NCBI GenBank assembly: GCA_024682415.1 | Contig: JAIKZG010000012.1 | Coordinates: forward strand, 1 to 64,000 | Reading direction: 5' to 3' | From: Prevotella sp. | Lineage (GTDB): Bacteria; Bacteroidota; Bacteroidia; Bacteroidales; Bacteroidaceae | DNA length: 64,000 nt | Shown: positions 16,749 through 25,394 of the stretch, in pieces | Numbering within the stretch: the stretch's first letter is position 1 | Layout: every line of letters starts with the position of its first letter | Program-made: the position numbers and the translations under genes | Notes under the pieces: model-generated | The model's input: only the letters and a program-made list of their open reading frames with translations | Database searches by the model: none | What the model was told of the DNA's origin: nothing

Positions 16749-18338
16749 TTAGAATGCGATGAATGAACGGACACGCCACGCACCACAATTATTTAATGTA
16801 GACTCTGCATTACCTGCATTATAATCCGCATCATTTAAATTCCATTTATCATTTATTTCTAATGTGAAACTTACATCCATATAATTTCTATCAAGAGTGA
16901 AACCAGTATCATTCCTTGAGTTTGTAAGAAAGACTTGTTTATCTGAATAGTTTATAGCATCATAAGCTTGTCCGCTATTTGCTTGATAAGTATTAATTGC
17001 CCTTGTTATTGTCTGATTACCATCTCTTAACCACCATGACGTATTAAGAGTTGTAGCCCAACCTTCACCTCCACACATGCCAGAGAAGTTATAAACTACC
17101 CAACGCCACTCTATCAAAGTAGGAAGAAACCAGCCAGAAGTATTATTTGGTACAGCGACATTATAATTCGCCGCGAGCGATGGACCTTGTGAATCATCAG
17201 TACATGTCGTAGACGCATTCTTTAATGCCATAGCTATTCCGTAAGGATAAGAACCATGCTTTACTTGTCCGTTACTAAAAATCACGGCAATAGGCACGGC
17301 ACCGAAATTCGTCTTCATCGTTGAGATATCTGCTTTCTTAATAATCCATGCCTGTCTATTCGTTGAGTTGGCGAGATAGTCGCCCACAGCTATCGCTCCG
17401 CCAGAAGATATGTAAACCTTTGCGGAACTGATATTTATTGTCAGCTCATATGCCACGCCAGCAGCAAAAGTATTGGCGGAAGCCATTGACGCTGTATATG
17501 TGATACCACCTATGTTAAGAGTGAATGCCAATTTCGCGCTTTGAGGAATCATGCAAGCCTCATAAGTGGCGGTTGCCACATTGTTGTTTCGGGCAGAAGC
17601 AACCTTTGTGTACATCTTAACAGTGGATGTAGTGCCACCGCTTGCCGTCAATGCTCCGTTAGCACCAACATTGCTCGTAACCCTTGCGCCAGTGAAAGAC
17701 ACAGAGTTTATCGCTCCGTAGCCTATCATATAATTGGCATTACTCACGTTCACTTTCACAATGAGCTTCGCTATCTTGTGATTATAAGTTATCGAGTTGT
17801 TCAAATTGCTTTGATTGGCGGTAGAGGTTGAGCCATACATGAAGTCACTCTTTTCATAATTGGCGTAAGAGGTCTGGTCGGTCTGCACTGAGAACGTTGA
17901 GGGATAAGACGCTGTGTAAGGATACCATGAATTTATGGTCATATTGTTAGTTGATGTAAAATAGAAAGGCGAAGCGCACGTAATCTTTCCACTTGCATCT
18001 ACAGAATACTGATAAACATTTCCGCCTGCCTGCACGGCAATGTTTCGAATTGTCATTCCAGCCCATGTGGGAGTAGCGTCCATAGGAGTGCGAGTTTCGT
18101 CTGTTGCCGAAACAGCATAAGTGCTTTCTATTATGCTGTCGGGATTCATCGGAGCAGTTTCGAGCTTCACGCCACGAGTGGGCAGCACAAAATCATTGGT
18201 TCGCATAATACCACCATTAAGAACAAGAGCATTGTCGCCCTTTTCGGTCGTACCAACATCATCAGAAGCACACGACGCAAAGAGGCACGTTGCCACAGCG
18301 CACGCCACCATTATTTGTGTTAATCTAATTTGTTTCAT
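16749..18338 (-). CDS. Fimbrillin-family surface lipoprotein
   Basis: A 529-residue lipoprotein with a lipobox ending LFASCA (Cys near residue 23). Residues about 60-310 follow the fimbrillin pattern: a MTIRNIAVQAGG stretch, INSWYPY, a central YNHKIAKLIVKVNVS segment and a TYEACMIPQS segment before a strand-rich end. The C-terminal third (FLPTLIEWRWVVYNF, ending WRVRSFIAF) resembles the tail domain seen in many Bacteroidales fimbrillin-like proteins. Such proteins are pilus or adhesin subunits. No chaperone or other pilus gene is adjacent, so it is an orphan here. It has an unusually long, structured leader of about 380 nt. Confidence 0.8.
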   Translation of the reverse strand: MKQIRLTQIMVACAVATCLFASCASDDVGTTEKGDNALVLNGGIMRTNDFVLPTRGVKLETAPMNPDSIIESTYAVSATDETRTPMDATPTWAGMTIRNIAVQAGGNVYQYSVDASGKITCASPFYFTSTNNMTINSWYPYTASYPSTFSVQTDQTSYANYEKSDFMYGSTSTANQSNLNNSITYNHKIAKLIVKVNVSNANYMIGYGAINSVSFTGARVTSNVGANGALTASGGTTSTVKMYTKVASARNNNVATATYEACMIPQSAKLAFTLNIGGITYTASMASANTFAAGVAYELTINISSAKVYISSGGAIAVGDYLANSTNRQAWIIKKADISTMKTNFGAVPIAVIFSNGQVKHGSYPYGIAMALKNASTTCTDDSQGPSLAANYNVAVPNNTSGWFLPTLIEWRWVVYNFSGMCGGEGWATTLNTSWWLRDGNQTITRAINTYQANSGQAYDAINYSDKQVFLTNSRNDTGFTLDRNYMDVSFTLEINDKWNLNDADYNAGNAESTLNNCGAWRVRSFIAF

Positions 18339-18427
18339 AACTTCATCTTTTTATGTTTATAGCCTTTGTTTATAACTTCCTTTTTTACTGTTTGGCTCGC
18401 TCACCAAACAATTTGCTTATCGGTATT

Positions 18428-18562
18428 TCAAATAGTATTTGCTATAAACTTGCGATAAATACAAAAAAACGAAGTAGGCGTTTCTATATCTATGAAAACT
18501 GAGGTATTAGGAAAACCTTTGAGCCAATAGATATAGTCACGCCTACGCATATACGCAGACAT
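18428..18562 (-). CDS. Possible 44-residue leader peptide of the fimbrillin gene
   Basis: An ATG at 18562 opens a 44-codon frame ending at 18428, 89 bp before the fimbrillin start. The peptide begins MSAYMRRRDYIYW, is rich in aromatic and basic residues, and ends KFIANTI. The frame covers a 20-bp inverted repeat and its T tract, so its translation would disturb the hairpin. It could equally be a chance frame through a structured RNA. No database search was possible. Confidence 0.35.
   Translation of the reverse strand: MSAYMRRRDYIYWLKGFPNTSVFIDIETPTSFFCIYRKFIANTI
18466..18546 (-). repeat. Terminator-like hairpin in the fimbrillin leader
   Basis: Arms at 18474-18493 and 18527-18546 match in 18 of 20 positions around a 33-nt loop. 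Read on the minus strand, the transcript would run through GTAGGCGTGACTATATCTAT, the loop, then the complementary arm, followed four bases later by seven T. This is the form of an intrinsic terminator placed between the promoter at 18723 and the fimbrillin start at 18338. Confidence 0.75.
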
Positions 18563-18722
18563 CAACTAATTATCCATGTTCGGCTCTTGTGAAGTTCCTA
18601 ATTTCCAGTTTTGAACAAGAATAATAGCAATGCTATATTTCACCAATAAAACACATTACGTCATAACGTAAGACGCGATGCACGTATTTGCGAAGAAGCA
18701 CATTACTGCACTCTCTGCTCTG

Positions 18723-18754
18723 CAAATATAAACCTTATTTTCTAATCCGCAAGC
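18723..18754 (-). promoter_or_regulatory. Promoter of the fimbrillin transcript
   Basis: On the minus strand a perfect -7 box TATATTTG occupies 18730-18723, with a CTTG -33-like element 19 bp upstream. Transcription should begin near 18716, which gives the fimbrillin gene a leader of about 380 nt. Confidence 0.55.
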
Positions 18755-18819
18755 AAAAAAGAAGAAAAAGTATTTATGCAGACAAGCAAACTTACTCGCT
18801 CAGTTGTTTTATATATAAA

Positions 18820-18850
18820 AATGATGGGAAGCCATTAGCTTCCCATCATT
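18820..18850 (-). terminator. Intrinsic terminator after the small membrane gene pair
   Basis: A 13-bp perfect stem (AATGATGGGAAGC at 18820-18832 with 18838-18850) with a 5-nt loop. On the minus strand the stem is followed by a T-rich tract, so it ends the transcript of the genes at 19222 and 18979. Confidence 0.8.
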
Positions 18851-18865
18851 ACATCTTATATAATA

Positions 18866-18979
18866 TCAATTCGATTGTTTTCGCAGTTTTTTATTTTCAC
18901 GCATTATAAAATATACATTAATAATGCTGCCAATTGCTGCAATAGTTCCTATCAATATATAAAAATACATTAATGCCAT
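18866..18979 (-). CDS. Small membrane protein, 37 residues
   Basis: An ATG at 18979 opens a 37-codon frame, starting only 3 bp after the stop of the 79-residue gene upstream. One transmembrane helix covers nearly residues 3-26 (FYILIGTIAAIGSIINVYFI), followed by a strongly basic tail MREKK-like (RENKKLRKQ). Tight spacing, a shared consensus promoter and a terminator directly after the stop support a real two-gene unit. I do not recognise the family; small pore-like or regulatory membrane peptides are possible. Confidence 0.55.
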   Translation of the reverse strand: MALMYFYILIGTIAAIGSIINVYFIMRENKKLRKQSN

Positions 18980-18982
18980 AAC

Positions 18983-19222
18983 TTAATTCGTTTTAGTTCC
19001 AAGTATATACCATGTAAATCCCCAAAATACAAGAGTAAAGAAAGCAAGCGTACCAATTAAAATTAATATCATGATATTGCTTCTGTTAATTTCCATTACG
19101 CCTGTAAAAACGATACTGGCACACATAACTTTTGCCATATCCAATGTGAAATCACTCATTTTTAGCAAAAGTTTACGCTTTCTTGCCCTGCTCATTTTCT
19201 TTATCTCTTCTGAAGGTAACAT
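18983..19222 (-). CDS. Small membrane protein, 79 residues
   Basis: The protein has a very basic N-terminal third (KKMSRARKRKLLLK) and two predicted transmembrane helices, about residues 30-47 and 49-72, joined by a short loop with NRSN. I do not recognise it. It is the first gene of a two-gene unit with the 37-residue protein, preceded by a consensus promoter with a leader near 15-20 nt. A role as a membrane-acting small protein is inferred only from its shape. Confidence 0.6.
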   Translation of the reverse strand: MLPSEEIKKMSRARKRKLLLKMSDFTLDMAKVMCASIVFTGVMEINRSNIMILILIGTLAFFTLVFWGFTWYILGTKTN

Positions 19223-19243
19223 TGTTTTTTACTTTTGTTTCTG

Positions 19244-19275
19244 CAAACTTAATCATTATATCAGATATTTCCAAA
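19244..19275 (-). promoter_or_regulatory. Consensus promoter for the small membrane gene pair
   Basis: On the minus strand TTTG at 19275-19272, a 20-bp spacer and TAAGTTTG at 19251-19244 match the Bacteroidetes consensus exactly. The start codon is at 19222. Confidence 0.75.
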
Positions 19276-19307
19276 TCTTAATATTAAAAACTATTATAGC
19301 AACAAAA

Positions 19308-19340
19308 AGCGCCGGCCATGCTTTTTGCATAGTCGGCGCT
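19308..19340 (-). terminator. Terminator of the susCD operon
   Basis: AGCGCCG (19308-19314) pairs with CGGCGCT (19334-19340), and an inner ATGC/GCAT pair closes a TTTTT loop. On the minus strand the stem is followed by TTTTTGTTG. It lies 35 bp after the susD stop. Confidence 0.8.
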
Positions 19341-19374
19341 GAAATATGATGCTATGTAATCTATATACTACAGA

Positions 19375-21087
19375 TTATTTATAACCCTCATTCTGATCAT
19401 CAGAAGTAAGGAGGTTGTTGGCATCGATGGCTGCCTGTGGGATAGGACGAAGCAACTTCTTACCGATACGCAACGCTGCCTCGCCTGCTATGTCAGGGTT
19501 GTGGAGGTTGTTGTGCTCAATGAGAGTCTGAGTGCGGCGGAGGTCAATCCAGCGCAGAGAGTTACCAAACATCTCGCAAGCACGCTCCTTGAGGATAGCG
19601 TCGATGTCGATAGTAAGAGCGTCTGCCAAGCCAGCGCGATGGCGCACCATGTTAAGACGAGCCAAAGCCTTAGTGATGTCGCCAGCCTTATAGTAAGCCT
19701 CAGCAGCTACAAGATACATCTCAGAGAGAGTCATGATGTGGATGTCACGATAATCGGTGCTACCCACCTTAGCTGCTGTAGAAGCGTCGTCGAACTTTCT
19801 GCATACACTACCACCGAACACCTGCTTAACCATCTCCTCGTAAGTCTTAACGGCACCGTTCATCTGCTCACATTCCACAGTAGTAGTGTCCATAGGGATT
19901 ACATAAGTGTCCTTACGGTTGTCAGGGTCGAGAGCGCGCCAAGCCTCAACATCAGCGTCAGTCTCATACCATGCGCGGTAGTATCTCTGAACAGGATAAC
20001 CCTTCAGGCTCTCACCATTCTTATACCATGTCCAGTAACCAGTGTGGGCGCTGTTGCCCTTAGCCACCATAGGAAGCTCCTTCATGAAGGTAGCGTTGTA
20101 ACGCTGGTCGCCCTTCTCGAAGCAGTGGAGAGCGTAGAGAGAAGGCACAAACTCAGAAGATGTAGCCTTGATGTCGTCCTCGTTACCACCGAGATAGTTG
20201 CTATACCATGTGCTCCATGAGTTACCGCCGTTTACCTTGTTGTTGGCAGTAGCGTGGTCGTATTCTACATCCCAGATGAACTCCTCGTTGTCGTCGCCGC
20301 TGCCGTCAGCCTTCCAAAGGTCGGCGAAAGAAGTGGTGAGCGCGCGGTTGCGAATTACCTGGTCAGCCATATCGGCAGCCTTAACGAAATACTCCTTCTT
20401 GTTGAGATCCCATGCTGCTGAAAGATAAACCTGAGCGAGAAGACCCTTAGCCGACTCCATGCTCACTCTGCCACCGCCATTGGCAGCAGTAGAAGCCTCA
20501 AGATTGTTGTTGGCAACAACACTCTCAAGCTCAGAGATGATGTAATCATAAGTCTCCTCGGTAGTAGAACGTGGATAACCTGTGCTTGCAGTCTCTACGA
20601 AAGTCTTCATCAATGGCACACCGCCATAGCAGTTTACCAAGAGATAGTAATAATGAGCTGCTATTACGCGAGCCTCATCCACACGCTTATCGAGATAAGC
20701 CTTATCAAGAAGAGAAGCCTTGGCAGCGTAAGCCTTTACGGCATTGGCATGACGAATACCAGTGTAGCAATCGAAATAAAGAGTCTTGTTGTCGCCATCC
20801 TCAGCGTCGAGAGTCTCATACTTCTGATAAGGGTCAGAGATATTTGTACGGGCAGAGATATACATATCAGTACCTGCCTCAAACCATGTGCAGAACGCCT
20901 TGTTGGTATAGATATCTCTCAAATGTTCGTAAGAGTTGTTTACGAGAGTCTCGAAACCACTCTTCTGAGAGAAATACTGATCGTCGGTGACATTTGATTT
21001 GTTGCTCGGTGTGAGGAAATCATCACAGCTCGAGAGAGTGCCTGCCATACATGCGGCAAGGGCTATGCTTAATATTTTGTTATTCAT
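19375..21087 (-). CDS. RagB/SusD-family nutrient-binding lipoprotein
   Basis: A 570-residue outer-membrane lipoprotein (lipobox ending LSSC at about residue 21, then DDFLTPSN, the hallmark SusD start). TPR-like helices carry YYYLLVNCYGGVPL near residue 150, and the C-terminal RagB/SusD region contains LYLVAAEAYYKAGD and a late ERACEMFGNSLRWIDLRR motif. SusD proteins sit as a lid on SusC and bind the glycan or peptide substrate at the surface. It follows susC by 29 bp. No glycoside hydrolase is adjacent, so the substrate cannot be named. Confidence 0.93.
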   Translation of the reverse strand: MNNKILSIALAACMAGTLSSCDDFLTPSNKSNVTDDQYFSQKSGFETLVNNSYEHLRDIYTNKAFCTWFEAGTDMYISARTNISDPYQKYETLDAEDGDNKTLYFDCYTGIRHANAVKAYAAKASLLDKAYLDKRVDEARVIAAHYYYLLVNCYGGVPLMKTFVETASTGYPRSTTEETYDYIISELESVVANNNLEASTAANGGGRVSMESAKGLLAQVYLSAAWDLNKKEYFVKAADMADQVIRNRALTTSFADLWKADGSGDDNEEFIWDVEYDHATANNKVNGGNSWSTWYSNYLGGNEDDIKATSSEFVPSLYALHCFEKGDQRYNATFMKELPMVAKGNSAHTGYWTWYKNGESLKGYPVQRYYRAWYETDADVEAWRALDPDNRKDTYVIPMDTTTVECEQMNGAVKTYEEMVKQVFGGSVCRKFDDASTAAKVGSTDYRDIHIMTLSEMYLVAAEAYYKAGDITKALARLNMVRHRAGLADALTIDIDAILKERACEMFGNSLRWIDLRRTQTLIEHNNLHNPDIAGEAALRIGKKLLRPIPQAAIDANNLLTSDDQNEGYK

Positions 21088-21116
21088 TGTGTTTGAATAC
21101 GATTGAAATATGGAGA

Positions 21117-24100
21117 TTAGAACTTCAAGTTTACACCAAACTGATAAGTTACAGAAGCTGGGCCGCCATCCTGCAGCTTAGCGCCTGCCCACTCAGGGTC
21201 GAAGCCCTTGTATTTGGTGAAGCAGAATGGGTTGAGGATATTCATGTAAACTCTCAAGTGGTTGATACCGATGCGCTTGATGAGGTTACGGTCGAATGTG
21301 TAGCCCAATGTGATGTTCTTCACCTTAGTGAATGAAGTCTTCTGATAAGTGTAATTCTCTTCCTTTGCCTTACCCTTTTCAGCGAAGTAGCCACCGGCAG
21401 AAGTATCGCTGTTGTTAGGATAAGGATAAGCTCCGTAGTGAGTTTCCTGAGCAAGCTCTATCTCGCCTGTCTGGTGGTTGATTACAGGAGCGCCCTTAGG
21501 GATATAGTAGTCGATAGCCATGTGAGCGTTACCGCGGTCGCTCCACTTCATGTAGCGGTCGTGAATATAGCTGCGTGACCACATTCCCGACTTAGTGTAG
21601 AAGAGGATAGAGAAATCGAAGTTCTTATAGCTTACGCTTGTGCTAAGGCTACCTGTCCAGCGTGGGTCGGTAGTGCCGAAGATAACCTTATCGTCGTCAG
21701 TGATCTTGCCGTCGTCGTTATAGTCGTTTACAGCAATCTGACCCTCATACCACTTGTAAGCCTTGCCATATTTCTCGTAGAATTCCTTCAATGTGTAGTG
21801 CTTGTCGCCGTTCTTGGTGTGCATTGTCACGCCCTTGTCGGTGATTACTTCGGTGTGGGTGAATCCACGGAGCACGTTAAGAGGCTCGCCGATAAACCAG
21901 TTGTGAGCCACCTCGTCTACCTTACCGTTAGAAAGCTCCTTAATCTTGTTCCAGTTGCGTGCGAAGTTTACGTTTACGTCCCACTGCAAATCCTTAGTGC
22001 GGAGCACATTGAAGTTAGCGCCGATTTCGATACCGCGGTTCTGAACAGAACCTACGTTGAATGTAGTAGAACTTTCACCTGTCTCCAAGCATACGGTGCG
22101 GTTCATTATCTGACCATCAGAAAGACGGTTGTAGAAGTCGAATGTGAGGTTGATGTGACGGAGAGCGCCGAGGTCGAAGCCAAGGTCAAACTCCTTAACC
22201 TTTTCCCATATAAGAGCCTTGTTGATAAGACCGTTAGGATAATATCCCTGCACTTCCTCGCCATCGAGCACTACATAGTTAGGACCGGCAGCAGAACCCA
22301 TAGTAACGTAGTCGCCTACATTGTTGTTACCAGTGATACCATAAGAGAGGCGGAGCTTCAAGTTGTCGAGCCAGTCGCGCTGTGATTTCAGGAACTCTTC
22401 CTCCGACATACGCCATGCGGCAGCGAAAGAAGGGAACCATCCCCACTTGTTGCCCTTAGCGAAACGAGAAGAACCATCGGCACGCAATGTAGCAGTAGCC
22501 ATATACTTACCCATGTAAGAGTAGTTAAGGCGGGCTGCCGCAGAAACGAGAGAGCTTTCAGTATAGCTTGAGCCGATATTCTTATCGCCGCTTGCCTTGC
22601 CGAGAGCATAGTATGTGAGCAAGTCGTCAGAAACGCCCTTACCCTCAAGGCTTGAAGTCTCCTTATTTGTTCTGTAGAGAGAGAACAATCCCATAGCGTT
22701 GAGAGAGTGGTCGCCCAGCTGCAAGTGATAATCTATCTGGTTATCCCAAGTCCAGTCGAAACGCTCGCTGTTGCTTATGCTACCCATGTTAGTGCCCTTG
22801 CTCATGTAATACTGTGAGCCGTTAGGGTTGTTGTCGTTTACGCCTGTAGCGAAGAACACGCCATTGCGTCCATGATAATAGTTAGGAGAGAAAGTAGTTG
22901 TCACCTTCAAGTCCTTAGTGATGTTGGCACGCAAATAGATGTTACCCAAGATATTGAAATCTCTCTGATCATTCTTGTCGTTCTTGTCAAAGAGGTCGAT
23001 AAGAGGGTTTACGCTTGATGTGAACTGCGATGGAGAATCGAACACAGCCTTAGAACCAGGGTTGGTGTAGAGGTTGCCGTTCTCATCATAGGCAGGAACA
23101 AATGGGTTGAAATAGAAAGCTGCCACGTAAGGAGAAATGCTTCCGTCGGTGCAGAAGTTGTGGGTAAGGCTGTAAGCCATGTTCATGCTGATACCAGCCT
23201 CAAACACCTTAGAGAGCTTAGCGTCGAAAGAACCCTTGATGTTGTAGCGCTTGTAATCATTCTCCTTGAACACGTTGCCCTCGTCCTGATAACCCAAGCC
23301 AAGGCGATAGTTTACCTTGTCGCTTGCACCAGAGACGCTGATGAAGTGGTTCTGCTGTGAAGCAGTGCGAGTTACGTAGTCCTTCCAGTCGTAGCCGTTG
23401 AAGCTGCGATCCATCATCATCTCGTATATCTTAGAGTCCTTGTAGCTTGTGCCGCCGTTGCGCATAAGGAAAGCAGAAGCAAGGTCGCCATCAGTGATGA
23501 TATAGTGAGGATGACCCTCAGCGTCTACACCCTTACGGCTTGAGCCTTCATATTTCTTGCCATCGAGAGTGGTGTAGCGTGCGAAGCGGAAATCCATAAA
23601 CTGATCAGCGTCCATGAAGTCAGGCATACGCACTACCTTCTTCACGCCATAGTAACCATCATAAGAGATTACTGGGCGAGAAGCCTTGTCGGCACCCTTA
23701 GAGCCTTTGGTGGTGATGATTACCACACCTGCTGCCGCGCGGCTACCATAGATAGCGGTAGAAGAAGCGTCTTTCAGCACGTCGATGCGGTCGATGTCCT
23801 CAGGGTTGAGGAAGTCCATAGAGCCACTTACCACGCCATCGATTACATACAATGGGCTTGCCTGCTTGTTGATAGAACCCTGTCCACGGATCTGCATAGA
23901 GATCTTACCGCCCGGGCGGCTGCTCGACATAGTTACGTTCACACCAGGCACAGAGCCTTGCAATGCTTCGCTGAGGTTGGTAGAACCACGGCTTGTAAGC
24001 TTGTCGGAATTTACAGAAGCGACAGAACCTGTGAGGTCGCTCTTCTTCATAGTTCCATAACCCACAACAACAAGCTCATCAAGAGTCTTATTGTCTTCTT

Positions 24101-24386
24101 TCAATACTATCGCGAGGCTGTTCTTATCGCCTACGCTAACTGTTTGGGGTTGATAGCCAACATAAGAAATCTTTAATTTCTGACCTTTCTTCATATCCTT
24201 CAACACGAAGTTACCATCAAGGTCGGTTACTGTACCTACGCCGTTGGCTACCTGAATTGTTACGCCAATGAGCGGCTCACCTGCCGCGTCCTTTACGTTT
24301 CCGGTAATTGTTTTTTGAGCATTCGTTGCCACGCATACAAAGCTAAGCGCCAAGCATGCGACAATCTTTTTGAGTTTAAAATGCAT
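21117..24386 (-). CDS. SusC/RagA-family TonB-dependent outer-membrane transporter
   Basis: A 1089-residue SusC-type transporter. A signal peptide ends at TNAQ near residue 23; a carboxypeptidase-regulatory-like domain follows (GEPLIGVTIQVANGVGTVTD); then a TonB-dependent plug with DELVVVGYGTMKKSDLTGS near residue 102 and IYGSRAAAGVVIITTK near residue 212. The 22-strand barrel fills the rest and ends in a typical aromatic tail FGVNLKF. It imports ligand captured by the paired SusD. The start at 24386 is 35 nt after the predicted transcription start. Confidence 0.95.
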   Translation of the reverse strand: MHFKLKKIVACLALSFVCVATNAQKTITGNVKDAAGEPLIGVTIQVANGVGTVTDLDGNFVLKDMKKGQKLKISYVGYQPQTVSVGDKNSLAIVLKEDNKTLDELVVVGYGTMKKSDLTGSVASVNSDKLTSRGSTNLSEALQGSVPGVNVTMSSSRPGGKISMQIRGQGSINKQASPLYVIDGVVSGSMDFLNPEDIDRIDVLKDASSTAIYGSRAAAGVVIITTKGSKGADKASRPVISYDGYYGVKKVVRMPDFMDADQFMDFRFARYTTLDGKKYEGSSRKGVDAEGHPHYIITDGDLASAFLMRNGGTSYKDSKIYEMMMDRSFNGYDWKDYVTRTASQQNHFISVSGASDKVNYRLGLGYQDEGNVFKENDYKRYNIKGSFDAKLSKVFEAGISMNMAYSLTHNFCTDGSISPYVAAFYFNPFVPAYDENGNLYTNPGSKAVFDSPSQFTSSVNPLIDLFDKNDKNDQRDFNILGNIYLRANITKDLKVTTTFSPNYYHGRNGVFFATGVNDNNPNGSQYYMSKGTNMGSISNSERFDWTWDNQIDYHLQLGDHSLNAMGLFSLYRTNKETSSLEGKGVSDDLLTYYALGKASGDKNIGSSYTESSLVSAAARLNYSYMGKYMATATLRADGSSRFAKGNKWGWFPSFAAAWRMSEEEFLKSQRDWLDNLKLRLSYGITGNNNVGDYVTMGSAAGPNYVVLDGEEVQGYYPNGLINKALIWEKVKEFDLGFDLGALRHINLTFDFYNRLSDGQIMNRTVCLETGESSTTFNVGSVQNRGIEIGANFNVLRTKDLQWDVNVNFARNWNKIKELSNGKVDEVAHNWFIGEPLNVLRGFTHTEVITDKGVTMHTKNGDKHYTLKEFYEKYGKAYKWYEGQIAVNDYNDDGKITDDDKVIFGTTDPRWTGSLSTSVSYKNFDFSILFYTKSGMWSRSYIHDRYMKWSDRGNAHMAIDYYIPKGAPVINHQTGEIELAQETHYGAYPYPNNSDTSAGGYFAEKGKAKEENYTYQKTSFTKVKNITLGYTFDRNLIKRIGINHLRVYMNILNPFCFTKYKGFDPEWAGAKLQDGGPASVTYQFGVNLKF

Positions 24387-24427
24387 AGAATTGCTTTGAT
24401 TTTTGTTAATTTTAAGTTTTTCGGCTG

Positions 24428-24460
24428 CAAAATTAATAAAAATATAAGTCTTTTAACAAT
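24428..24460 (-). promoter_or_regulatory. Promoter of the susCD operon
   Basis: A perfect -7 box TAATTTTG on the minus strand at 24435-24428, with ATTG at 24460-24457 after a 21-bp spacer. No regulator gene is adjacent. Confidence 0.6.
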
Positions 24461-24547
24461 GCCAAAGCTATTTTTTATGCTTTACACATCTTTTATAATA
24501 CTATCTATGCACTTTAAACTCATAAAAGCATATATATCTACCTATGG

Positions 24548-25243
24548 TTATTCCAAATAATAAGATATAGACGACACTACACGCACCTTTTTAATGAACG
24601 GCGTGTTCTGGTCGCGGTTATCAATAGAGAATTGCCCCTGGCTTGCGTTCTTAATATCGCCAAGCTCACTCTCGCTATCCTTGGCAAACTTCACGGCAGC
24701 CTCGCGAGCGTTCTTAGTAGCCTCCTCTATCATGCGTGGCTTAATCTTGTTGAGGTCGGTGTATTCATAGACCACAGGGTTTTCATAGTTGCTGCCGCTA
24801 ATGGCTACACCCTTTGTCAGCAGTTCGCCCTGACGGCTCATGAGCTTCCTCACGAGGTCTACATTCTTGCTGCTCACGGTAACGATATTTGTCACGCTGT
24901 ATCTATATGTAAAATTAACGCTGCCATATATCTCTGCCTCCTTGTCCTGTATCTGTGGAGCGTTCACCGATATGTCGGAAGCAGGTATGCCATTCTGCGT
25001 GAGAAACTTCCTCACGGCAGCATTGCTGTTGTTCACCTTGGTGTAGATTTCATTGAGGTCGTTGCCCACAAACTTCACTATTATAGGCCATGTCACCTTG
25101 TTGGCTTTCACCTCCATCTCTGCCAGGCCCTTCACGCTCACTTCCCTCTGGTTTTCGGAAATGCTCTCCAGACCAGTCTTCACGCACATGCCCACTGTCA
25201 CCAAGCTTAATGCCAAAACGATTGCTTCTACTTTGCATTCCAT
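24548..25243 (-). CDS. SIMPL (DUF541) domain-containing exported protein
   Basis: A 231-residue protein with an N-terminal hydrophobic segment (residues 5-23) that could be an uncleaved anchor, followed by a SIMPL/DUF541 domain: VSVKGLAEMEVKANKVTWPI near residue 34 and the later EEATKNAREAAVKFAKDSES segment. Members such as BP26 and YggE form channel-like assemblies or affect stress tolerance, but the role is not fixed. A consensus promoter lies upstream; it is transcribed away from the divergent priA. Confidence 0.85.
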   Translation of the reverse strand: MECKVEAIVLALSLVTVGMCVKTGLESISENQREVSVKGLAEMEVKANKVTWPIIVKFVGNDLNEIYTKVNNSNAAVRKFLTQNGIPASDISVNAPQIQDKEAEIYGSVNFTYRYSVTNIVTVSSKNVDLVRKLMSRQGELLTKGVAISGSNYENPVVYEYTDLNKIKPRMIEEATKNAREAAVKFAKDSESELGDIKNASQGQFSIDNRDQNTPFIKKVRVVSSISYYLE

Positions 25244-25290
25244 AATATAATTCCTTTCTTTTATGATTTTAGTTATTATATCTATGTGGG

Positions 25291-25322
25291 CAAATATACA
25301 TCATATATTTATATCACACAAA
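25291..25322 (-). promoter_or_regulatory. Promoter of the SIMPL-domain gene
   Basis: TTTG (25322-25319), a 20-bp spacer and TATATTTG (25298-25291) on the minus strand form a full consensus. Transcription starts near 25284, giving a leader of about 40 nt. Confidence 0.7.
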
Positions 25323-25341
25323 AAGATTGCGATTTTTTCGT

Positions 25342-25349
25342 TAAATTTG
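25342..25349 (+). promoter_or_regulatory. -7 box upstream of priA
   Basis: A perfect TAAATTTG with no clear -33 element at the standard distance. It lies 45 bp before the priA start. Confidence 0.4.
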
Positions 25350-25394
25350 CATTCATAATATTCATTACCTCACCCATAGCAAACAATACAGCAG

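Larger units (their letters stand above)
18563..18865. other. Gene-free stretch: fimbrillin promoter, small hairpin, terminator
   Basis: These 303 bases hold the upstream half of the fimbrillin leader. A small perfect hairpin TTACGT/ACGTAA is at 18656-18671, the promoter lies at 18723-18754, and the terminator of the small membrane gene pair is at 18820-18850. I see no other gene. Confidence 0.6.

Noticed and set aside
18474..18546. Inverted repeats as ends of an invertible fimbrial promoter
   Set aside because: Only 33 bp lie between the arms, no promoter is within them, and no invertase gene is near; a hairpin explains the arms better.
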